From Perkinsus olseni (lineage: Eukaryota > Perkinsozoa > Perkinsida > Perkinsidae), in the NCBI GenBank assembly GCA_013115135.1, contig JABANP010000045.1, positions 62,001-126,000 on the forward strand: a DNA stretch of 64,000 bases, read 5' to 3'. Positions 55,051-64,000 of the stretch are shown in pieces. The notes below the pieces were generated by a model that made no database searches, was not told where the DNA came from, and saw only the letters and a program-made list of their open reading frames with translations. The number at the start of each line of letters is the position of its first letter. Position 1 is the stretch's first letter. A program made the translations under genes and the position numbers.

Positions 55051-56857
55051 ATGACGGATTCATCGACATCACCGTCTGTGAGGATGCCACCAAGTTATGG
55101 GAACCCTCGTTCTACTGCAGGAGGTGGAGGGACTGCTGTACTAGTAGCAGCTGAATGATGGGGTTCATTAACCCGTCCGTTTGCAGATTGGTGACCCAAG
55201 TGAAGCCAGCAGACTGCTGGATGGTTGCCATCAGATCATGGTTGCTATGTCCAGTCCTGCTATATTCGAGAATTCGAAGGAGAGGGCATTCCAGGTACTA
55301 GTGAAGCTAGAGGTGTCAGAAAGTGTATGTGGGTTCCTATGGCCAGACCTTTCGTCGAGGATGTCTTGATCTGAAGAAGGATGTATCGGCCACTGAAGGG
55401 CTTGAGAGCACTAAGATAGATGGTAGTAGGGAGGGTGTGTTGGGGGGTATTGAATGATGATATCAGATTGGATGATTGAGAACTGTTGGTTATTCCTGTT
55501 TGAGTTGGCCAAAGCAAGGCTGAGAAGGAAGCATATACTGGAGTGCATGGAGATCCTATGCACAAGTGACCGGTGGAAAAGTGTACTACCACACCTTCAC
55601 TGCTACATAATACTATCATATCCTCCCCGTAGATGCTGGACGGCAATGATAGGGTTCGTGCCAAGATGGCTGAGTTGGATGATACCTTCATACAGTCCTT
55701 GGTCTCGGAGTTCCATGTTAAACCTTTCCCACCAAAACCAGCTCCTGCCAAACCGAAGCGTGAGCAATCAGTCATCCGGCCCGTCCCACTACTGTCTTCT
55801 CAGCCTCGAGTAGCCTCCTTAATAGACGTAATAGGAGCAATAATCGTCAGACGAGTGGTAATCGAGACAAGTGGGAGACAGGCTCAGCGACAGGTGGGGT
55901 CCACTGAGGGTAGGAAACACTAAGGATGCTCATACTGCTTCAGTGAAGACTACAGCGAGTAAAACGAGCACCCCTTCGTTACAGCGTGGCAGGAGTGCTA
56001 GCCTGGGGGCGTTAGATGTAGTAAGGTCTACTGCCATACGCCATGATGTAGAGTATCCTGCTCAGGTAAGTGACTCTAATCAGGCGGAGTCCAGGGAAGG
56101 TAGGTCGGCAAGGGTTGCTCTCTACTTTATGGATGAGCATAACCACAGGTAGTGTGAAGAACCCGTTATCGCCTAGTGGTAGACCTGATGCTGCATCCTC
56201 CCACGGGTCTTGGTCTATAGAGGAGGTCGAGGAGGGAGATCTCGCTAACCAAGGTAGTATCATACTTGGTAGGGTGGGTGGTATGTATCCTACCAGATAG
56301 CCAACCTGTAACGCCGCCCTCGCCTGTCCGAGAGAAACCCACTTTATCGCACAAGACATCAGTCGTTATAATAGACAAGTCTAGGAGGGGCAGTGGGGCC
56401 TCCTCGAAGCATAGTACGACAGGAGGATCGCCTACAGTAGCGGATGACCATCCAAAACTTGATACCAACCCATTCCGGAATCCCAAGCTATTCGAGGATT
56501 CATCTGAGGGTATTACTGATGATGATACAGTTAGTGTTGATGAATGGTGGAAGAATCCAGCTCCAGCTTTATCTAAGGAGGTCATCAATGATGGTAGTAC
56601 ACCGAGAAAGGGTAGTAAATTCAAAAGTCCACGCTTCAGAAAAAGCGGCAGGTAAAGGAGATGCTGCATCAGCTGAGGAGGTGGAGATGTTACAAAAACA
56701 ACAGGAGATGATACTTGATCAGCAGCAGCAGTTAATCAAGGCCATACAGTTACTCACCTTGGATCAAGGAGCGTCATCATCATCAGCATCGCCGTCATCA
56801 TTGCAGGGATATAACAATAATAATCAGGTCATAGGAGGGGACCTGCGGTTACACTAG
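55051..56857 (+). CDS. Unknown multi-exon protein with Gln-rich coiled coil
   Basis: Not recognised. ATG at 55051 (MTDSSTSPSVRMPPSYGNP). An intron GTAGCAG..TTTGCAG joins it to IGDPSEASRLLDGCHQIMVA and KERAFQ. Later coding pieces: MARPFVEDVL, ELAKARLRRKHILECMEILC with TSDRWKSVLPHL (helical, ARM- or TPR-like), NDRVRAKMAELDDTFIQSLV, a Pro/Lys-rich linker (PFPPKPAPAKPKREQ), long Ser/Thr-rich disorder, and EMLQKQQEMILDQQQQLIKA at the end. A stop at 56857 closes the last frame. Several frames must be joined; some may need indel correction. Confidence 0.4.
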
Positions 56858-56997
56858 GGATCATCGACCTGCGTACCATACTCAACAACACTTTGCCTGA
56901 CTATCAAGCCCAAAGCTAGTGGATGGTGGGATATGGATCTTACTGTCTTTCAGATGTACCGATAGGTTCCTATGATCTCATCTGCCGTCCTCACCAG

Positions 56998-57018
56998 CAG
57001 CAGCAGCAGCAGCAGCGA
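56998..57018 (+). repeat. CAG microsatellite (7 repeats)
   Basis: (CAG)7 lies between the stop of the preceding gene and the next start at 57135, so it is probably UTR. Similar trinucleotide runs (TAG, ACT) occur at 61830-61855 and 61918-61935. Confidence 0.8.
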
Positions 57019-57134
57019 TGAGAGTCTTCTCACAGTTTTTACATTCGCTTTCTACGACTGAGCCTTAGGGTTGGTTAATACAAGGTGGTCGACTATGTTG
57101 TAGTAGTAGTCTTTGTATTATTATTCCGGTATAA

Positions 57135-58358
57135 ATGATGCACACCACCAGTAGTGGCTCATCGACAGGTGGAGGCAGCTGCACTCTGGTCCCTCCTCCT
57201 GACAACAACAACCCCAGTACATCTCACCCTTTCATATCACCAGCAGCATGCATACGTACAGAGAGGCTCTACAGAGTTATCTGTCGAAGACTGGGTCATA
57301 GGGACATCGACCATGCCATAGCCAGGGACCTTAGGACTAATGGGGCGCTTGTGGTCGATCTGGATCTTGCCAATAGAGATATACTACATTCTATAGTTGG
57401 ACTGTTGAAGGAGGCACCAACCATATATCAACTGTTATTATATTCTGGTACCTACTTTTTCGGACATCAGCCGGCTTATAAGGACCAAGTGAAAAGCCTA
57501 AGGCGGCGATTGAAGTAGTAGTAGGGGGAATGGGGCATGAAGGTGATGGTACTGATGATCAGATACACGCTGTTGACTGAGACTGATCTGGTACGGCAAT
57601 TAGTCCAGTCGGTGTCGACGTATCTACAATCGAGTAAAATGATGAATAATGTATTGGTCATAGACCTTACTGGTGTCCCCTTGAAACCTATATCATCATC
57701 GAGGAACGCCGCACCTGCTGCAGGCCTATCAGGCGTCCTACGTACAGCTGTATGGAAGAGTAGCGGCCCGCTGGAGGACCTTATACAGGGCCTAAAGTGC
57801 TGTAGGAGGCTACAGAGACTATCTCTTGCTAATTGTCAATTGACTGATACTGGATTGCAACTACTCGCCCCAATCGTAGGGAAGGAACTCCCTCGACTGA
57901 CGAGTCTAGGCCTAGCTAGGAACAGGTTGATGCGACCGGCTAGGGCGCTCCGGAATATGTTGAACTTACGTAACGCCCTCGTGGTTACTAAGAAGGTGAC
58001 CCCGATATCTACCCTGGATCTGGGGAAGAACCCTTTGGGCTGTGCTGTGCTACCTGATTTCAATAGACTGGAGACAGCTCTAGTAGGATGGTGTGCACTC
58101 GGTGACATCGACCCCCAGCCTCGAGGATTGACCACCTTGACATTGAATGGATGTCGCCTTGAAAGGGTTGATGGTATAATAAAGGCTTTGCAGCAGACGA
58201 TAGAGCGTGGGAAGGAGAAGGAGAATGGTGAGAGACTGCTGGGGGTGTGTGGTAGTGACATCCTCACAGGCTCCCCCTCTTTCGTTCTGCCTCGGATAAG
58301 GGATATCAATATCAACAACAATCCGTCCTTGCCTGAGGTGATGGTTACTGGCTATTGA
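57135..58358 (+). CDS. Leucine-rich-repeat protein, possibly CEP78-like
   Basis: ATG at 57135 (a Ser/Gly/Pro-rich start), then CIRTERLYRVICRRLGHRDI and LDLANRDILHSIVGLLKEAP. An intron near 57450-57560 leads to an exon open to 58358. Ribonuclease-inhibitor-type LRRs follow: LQRLSLANCQLTDTGLQLLA, LPRLTSLGLARNRLM, ISTLDLGKNPLG and LTTLTLNGCRLERV. The LxLANCxLTDxGLxLL pattern and the following coiled-coil gene recall the centriolar protein CEP78 (LRRs plus coiled coil), but this is tentative. The downstream coiled-coil exons may belong to the same gene. Confidence 0.5.
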
Positions 58359-58947
58359 ATTCGGGTAGGTATTGGTGGTAGGGCACTCAAGCGTTACTGA
58401 CCACCCTACTCGCTGATCTGGCTGAACTCAGAGGGGACGCCGTAGTGGACCAAGCCCGACTGAGGTTGCCCAAGTAGTAATGGGCATTTGAAGGACTGAA
58501 TTATAGATTGATGCTAGGGCTGATACTACCACTATAAGGCGACTGGATCACCTTACGCCACAAACCCCATTGAGGACGAGTAGTGGCAGACAGGGTACAT
58601 CAGGCAGCAGCACCAAGAGTGAACCCGATACAGACGACCGGCATGTTGATGATGATGCCAGATTGGCAGCTTTGCAAGAGTACTCTACTCCTATGTGTGA
58701 CTGCTGTAGTGGTTCCTAAAGTACTAGCAGATACTTTCCTGTAGTGAGGGATGCTATAAGTGAAGGAGACCCTCATGATGTCGATGAAGGTTAGTGGGGT
58801 GATTTACTAATCATTCTAGTGGGGTGGTAGGGAGTATGGTGGAGTCACAGAGTAGTGGTGCTCTGAGATCGGAATACATGCAAGATCTCCATACGCTAAC
58901 CCAACGCATCAATAACAAGTAGTACCCTCATATACGGCTATCCTATC

Positions 58948-61692
58948 TTGTTTACTCGTAGATATCCGACCCGACCTAAGTCGGATGTCATTTCTGACTT
59001 GAAGGCTTCTAGTGGAGAGGAGGGTCGAACTACTCTTCCTGCAGATCAAACACCACAGTACAGCCCTAGCGCCAGGGACGGCCTACCTCGAGATATCATG
59101 AATGCAAGTTGTGAGGAGGGCAACTCTCTGAGGGCGGGGAAGAGTTATCGTCATTATCATCATCCACAGTCCATTGAGGTGTTCAGCATGGTGAATGACA
59201 GTGCATCAACGGACCTAGTAGTGATGGAGGAAGAGGAGACGACGTCGATACCCGTGGCAACGACAACAACATCACAAGCAGCAGCAGCGGGTGTTGTAGT
59301 AGCAGATGATTCAGTTGTAGTAGTAGCTAAGCCAGCGTCGCCAAGTATTGGTACAATATCATGATAACAGTGATAATTAAATACATTTCCAACCCATGCC
59401 CTAGCCGTCTTGTCGAGTTGTAGTTAGGGAAGCAATTCGTCTCACTGTATAGCATCAGTATGGCCTCCTCCGCCCCTACTTCGATCGATACGTCCAACCT
59501 CACTTCCTCGGTAGATGACGGAGAGTCTGATCTTGTAACACCGAAGGGAAGTAGTAGTAGTACTGCTCCGGAGGGGTCACCAACTAGAAGGCCATTATTA
59601 TGGTCACCATCAGCAGTATGGCCATGGACGGTGAGTAGGGAGGAGGTAGCTGTAATGGACAACATGGCCCTCTCAGGCTGCCTCATTCGATGCTGCATCA
59701 CTCCGGTCGCCACCACCACCACCACTATATAGTAGTAGTGATGAGGATGAGAATAGTAGTAACAGTAGCACTAGCCCCTCTTCATCATCGCGAAGGAGGG
59801 TTCATCATTATCACGCTAGAAGGGGGCTACATGATAGGGGAGGAGGAGCAACACCTTCACCTCATACACGTCTATTACTGCGAGATGCTCGGGATAGGGT
59901 AAGACGACCAGTCCACTCCGCTGCATGAGGGATAGCGATCTCAGATAACAACTGATTATATGTTACTCCTTCGAGCTTCGGAGAATGGTGGTTCCCTCCC
60001 TCCGCTGGTCCTGAGTTCTGGTCTATCACGTGATCCAGTAGTGAAGACAGCAAGGTCGTGGCGAGTAGAGGCGCAACACGATACGGCTGTCCAGAAGACA
60101 TTAGATCGTATGCGGATACGACAGGCGGAGTTTCATAAGAAGTTGGAAGCGGCAATAACCACTAGAGTAACAGACCAGCAGAAACACGACCGCACTTGTG
60201 AGAAGTTACATAACCTTTTGCGGCAACTACAGGGGCTGAGTGATAAGGTGGAGGAGGCGAGCGCGATGATTGAACAGAGATGGAGGGGTCGTATTGCTTG
60301 GCAGAGGCAGAAGAGGGTGGATGCTGCGATAGCTAAAGCCGCTAGAAAACGTAAATTGGCATTTCAGAAGGGCGGTATACTTAACCGTAACGACAGTCTA
60401 TTGGAGAGTGTAAGGGAAGAAGATGGAGGAAGAGGAGAAGGGGATTATCATCTCACCGAGGACGGCAGCGATACTGTTGAAGTGGTCTTTGCGAGGGAGA
60501 TATCGGAGGACCTAGCGCAGGCAGAGTCCTTACTAGCTCTATCAGGTAGTAACAGCAGTAACAGTAGCTGTGCATCCTACGTGCTACTCAGAGGACCACT
60601 GGAGCTTCTTCGAACAGTATCTTCGACTCGATATTGATGTTATGCCCAGAGGGGATGTCAAGAGGAAGGTAGGGCAACAACAACAATGGGGGTACTAGCA
60701 GCAGCACTTTCTTTAGAGAACCATTCTTGCCCGATCTTTGATGGACCTGCATAGACGAGCCATAGTCGATATACAGAAGCTGGGGGGATGTAGCGAAGCG
60801 TTGTTGATGCTGATTGAGGAGGAATTATCCCTTACCCCCACAGAGGAGGGGATACAGGAGAAGGAAGACATGGCCGACTATTATGATGAAGGTCCGTGGA
60901 GGGGCTCTTCCATTCTAGTAACGCTCACTGGTCCTCTCTGTCGTAGAGCATCAAGTACTTGCTAAGTACGGCGAAGTCCTCGGCCTGGCGGCTCAGCGTA
61001 TGCATGTACTCCTATGTACTATGAAGGCCTTAACGTGGGAAAGGGGACTACGACGACAGGATAGCAATACTAGAAGGTATCGTCAACGGCCGCCGCTGTC
61101 AACTGTAGGGGTTGTGCACAGGCAAATGCTGTCACCATTTGAAGAAGAGATGAATCAATGGTTTGATTCGGAGTTGGATATAGCAAAACTATCAGCACAG
61201 GAGTACTCAAATCTCTGCATCAATCATGTACTACCATAAATACCGCAACACCTCCACCCCACCCTCCTTCAGATACGTGATTTGCTATCATCCGTCGATG
61301 CGCACAGGAAGCCTTCAGCTCTCCTTGCCGAGGTGGAAGCAGCAGCTGAGGCCTATCGTCAGCGCCTTGCCGCCCTATCGGAGTTCTTGAAGTATCCAGA
61401 AGCCCCCGTAGGGGAGGAAGGTCTCCCCGTCTTGTGGCTCCTACATGAACTCGAGCAGTTCCGTCGTAATAGCTCAACACAAACACGCCTGCATCTGGGA
61501 GAGGACATCAGCAGAGCGTGCGCACTGGTACGGTTGATACTTCTAGCGAGGCCGTCTGGTGAGTACTACGAGGAGTCTTCGAGTAAGATGAAGGGCACGC
61601 CGAGCTCTATTGATGATAAGACACATGGTGGCAGTATTATAGACGACAACAACAAGGAGAACACACCATTACTGAATACTATCAACAACTAG
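58948..61692 (+). CDS. Low-complexity and coiled-coil protein, unknown
   Basis: Not recognised. Exons are disordered at first (58948-59364 and 59460-59640, Ser/Thr/Val-rich). A strong coiled coil follows at 60060-60350: KTLDRMRIRQAEFHKKLEAA, KLHNLLRQLQGLSDKVEEA and IEQRWRGRIAWQRQKRVDAA. Next come EDHWSFFEQYLRLDIDV (joined by a GTAGTAACAG..CTCAG intron), RTILARSLMDLHRRAIVDIQ, FEEEMNQWFDSELDIAKLSA and ALLAEVEAAAEAYRQRLAAL. The final NNKENTPLLNTINN stop is at 61692. It may be the 3' half of the LRR gene upstream. Confidence 0.45.
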
Positions 61693-62103
61693 CAAGGGCT
61701 CACTGTTGTCTTCTACTTACATGCGTTCTCCGGGTGGTGATACTACTGGATACCGGCTGCCTCTCATCGTAATTAATGATCCCATTTATCATAACCACGT
61801 TCATGAACGGTACATTCTGTGAGTTGACTGAATAGTAGTAGTAGTAGCATTACTAGTAGAGAGGATGATATCCTTATCATCGTAATTTGGAGTCGTAGTA
61901 CTTGTTCTTAGTAGTGGTACTACTACTACTACTGGTGAATACCCTCTGGACGTGTATGCATGGCGTATCATATCCGTCAACAAAAGTGACGGCACCCATC
62001 ATCATACGGGTCTTGTGTTATCAAATGATGTTCAATCTAAGCGACCGCCTTCTCTTTCTTGTAGTTCTGCCGGTAGGACTGTTTGCCGGTTCTGTCGCTA
62101 TGG

Positions 62104-64000
62104 CATCATGCCTGGGTCAGCCGCTCACTCATGTTGATATAGATGAGATTGATAGAATACAGCAAGAGGAGCAGAGTGCCGGGTAGGGTAGTGGCAGCTG
62201 CAGCGTCCTCCATAGCATCACCCCCTCCTCAGGCATTCTCATACAACAACAGGGCTCCTCCTTACCTCGAAGCAGCGGCAGACTATTAATGCTTCTAGGC
62301 CGTGGGAGCAGGTTGTGACTGATGATCAGGGCAGGAGAAGATTCCATGGAGCCTTTACTGGAGGCTTCAGTGCGGGGTAAGGAGGTCTTCATGCATCAAC
62401 TGCATCCCACTGCGGTTTATGATAATAGATACTATAACACAGTGGGGACAGAGGAGGGTTGGACGCCATCTACTTTTGTGAGTAGTAGACGTAGTAGGAA
62501 GAATGACAAACAGGAGGAGGAGGAGGGAGGCCATGATGGCATGAAGCAACAACGTCATCAGAGGGTGATAACTTCATACACCCCTCCATGCTACTCTCGG
62601 TGTATCAGATATCCGACTTCATGGATGAGGAAGATTATAACGACGGTATCGGCGCGGACGACGTTGCTGCTGTTGGAGGCTCGTCGTCCAGTGGAGGGTT
62701 CGCTTGGAGGAGGGACTCGGGTGAAGTGGAAGTGAAGGAGCGGGTAGTGGTTAGTGTTCTATACAGCAGACCTCAGCATCGGTAACAGTTCTGCATGGCA
62801 GGTAGGCTTAGCTATTATGAGGAGTCAGGGTTGGAGGGAGGGGATGCTAGTTGGAGAAGTCTCCAAGCTCCGTCATCATCGGCAATCACCAGATGTGGCT
62901 ATGAACAGTGAACCATCCCCTCCACAGGCCAACGACAGGAAACGCAAGTAATAATAATAGTACGATCAACGTAGGACTCGGTCATGTCGTCCACCACCAT
63001 CAGAGTGTACACGGTATCCTCGTTACCGCCGCAACTTCGTGCAGCCAGGAGGGCTACTGGCAATACCACAGGCGACTATGATGATGATGAAAAGGAGGAA
63101 GTAGAGGAAGAACGAGAGCATCGTAACATAGTGGCCGTCCATCGCTCCGTTGATAGAATCCTACACAATCATAAGGATGACATGCACGGTATAGGGTAGT
63201 AATGACAACAACACTGCCACTCATCAGGCCCCTTACTACAGGTATAGTGGAACGCTGAGGGCAGGGAACACTGCTGGAGGGCCTTCAACGACAGGGGCCA
63301 ACGAGCTCTTGTCCTCGATCTTCGGCCCTGATGGGGAGTCGAGGGGTACTAGACAACAGCAGCAGCATGGCAGCAGCAATCGTCAACAGCAACAGCAGAA
63401 ACGATCATCTTCTACGCAGGCTGTCGGTGCATTTGGAATAGGTAATAATAGGAAGTAACATAGTGGGTGTAATGATGATGTACCGGTACAGGTGTATTCG
63501 ACCAAGAAGAGGGAGGGGATGGTTATGATGTTGAAGTGTATAATGATTATGATACGAGCATTCCTCCCACCAGGGGAGGTATCAACACAACCTCAGCTTG
63601 CTGCCCTACTGATCTGTTGAATCTAGATACTCCCTATTCATCACGATACGCAACAACGGTCGTGGAGATTGACGACGACGATGATGATGAGGATAGTACA
63701 CAGGAGAGGTCTGCGACCAAGCGAAGAGGCGATAACAGACGGAAAGGTGCAGAGGTGAGGAAGGTGTAGTAATGTTGTAATCATGCTCGGTGTTACGAAG
63801 CTATATCCCAGGTTATTAACCTTATCGACGATGATGATGAGGGTGACGGCAGATCGAAGAGGAGGCATGAGAGTAGCAGCAGAAGAGAGAAGCGTCATTC
63901 GACTAGCCAGCATGATGACACCCTGGATGGGATGTTCACCACTGTATGCTGATTGCCGCCGCCGCGAACGCCTCGGTTACGGTGCTGTCGATCAATCAGG
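62104..64000 (+). CDS. GPATCH1/TGH-like G-patch splicing factor, 3' truncated by window
   Basis: A clear family core: [20 protein letters not shown] then GGFSAG, joined by an intron (GTAAGG..TAATAG, 62376..62431) to [39 protein letters not shown] follows. This is the signature order of GPATCH1 and plant TGH ([40 protein letters not shown]). A G-patch-like [10 protein letters not shown] (about 62815-62850) follows, then acidic spacers, [27 protein letters not shown] and [19 protein letters not shown] segments, each with family counterparts. The N-terminal exon near 62100-62190 is uncertain. TGH/GPATCH1 associates with spliceosomes, and TGH also with small-RNA processing. The gene continues beyond 64000. 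Confidence 0.8.

Noticed and set aside
57836..58321. Minus-strand 161-codon open frame
   Set aside because: It is the complement of the LRR exon, whose plus-strand frame has clear leucine-rich repeats.
1..64000. CRISPR arrays, restriction-modification, toxin-antitoxin or phage modules
   Set aside because: None seen. The content is eukaryotic nuclear DNA throughout.

Overview
This window is nuclear DNA of a unicellular eukaryote. Genes lie on both strands. Most are cut by many very short spliceosomal introns, about 38 to 80 nt with GT..AG ends. The products are eukaryotic: LITAF zinc proteins, a calcium-dependent protein kinase, a BET bromodomain protein, SEL1L/Hrd3, EMC6, a LIN1/CD2BP2-like protein, a GPATCH1/TGH-like protein and START-domain proteins. 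A CDPK together with massive sugar-transporter expansion suggests an alveolate. Perkinsus or a close relative is my best guess, but this is inference and no marker in the window proves it.

Layout. 1-0.85 kb: 3' end of an unknown plus-strand gene. 1.1-2.7 kb: three tandem LITAF genes (minus). 3.1-4.3 kb: cis-prenyltransferase (minus, 8 exons resolved). 4.5-6.9 kb: CDPK with frameshifts (minus). 7.0-7.8 kb: unknown helical protein (minus). tRNA-like B-box modules lie in and around the last two. 8.2-8.8 kb: a dimeric short mobile element flanked by an 11-bp target-site duplication. 8.9-14.1 kb (plus): HIR/band-7 protein, an unknown gene, a small C2H2 protein, a FAM241-like membrane protein, and a BET protein with one bromodomain plus NET domain (9 exons resolved). 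15.2-39.0 kb: twelve tandem, essentially intronless MFS sugar porters (minus). 40-47.4 kb (minus): SEL1L/Hrd3, EMC6 and a leucine-rich-repeat protein. 47.5-48.9 kb: LIN1/CD2BP2-like (minus). 49.1-54.4 kb: three tandem START-like genes (minus). 54.5 kb: a second insertion of the same mobile element, with its own 10-bp TSD. 55-61.7 kb (plus): unknown low-complexity, LRR and coiled-coil genes. 62.1 kb to the right edge: GPATCH1/TGH-like gene, running off the window.

Functional themes. Several genes serve the endoplasmic reticulum: dolichol synthesis (cis-prenyltransferase), ERAD (SEL1L) and membrane-protein insertion (EMC6). Two serve splicing (LIN1-like, GPATCH1-like). The dominant feature is the sugar-porter array, which fits a parasite or osmotroph that imports host sugars.

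Caution. Many genes carry single-base indels, mostly extra bases in 2-5 nt homopolymers. Assembly error, decay and (least likely) recoding cannot be separated from sequence alone. I found no CRISPR array, prokaryotic operon or obviously new defence system. The most novel items are the mobile element with its post-insertion tandem duplication, the mosaic evolution of the porter and START arrays, the conserved intron in the LITAF genes, and the tRNA-like modules inside introns.
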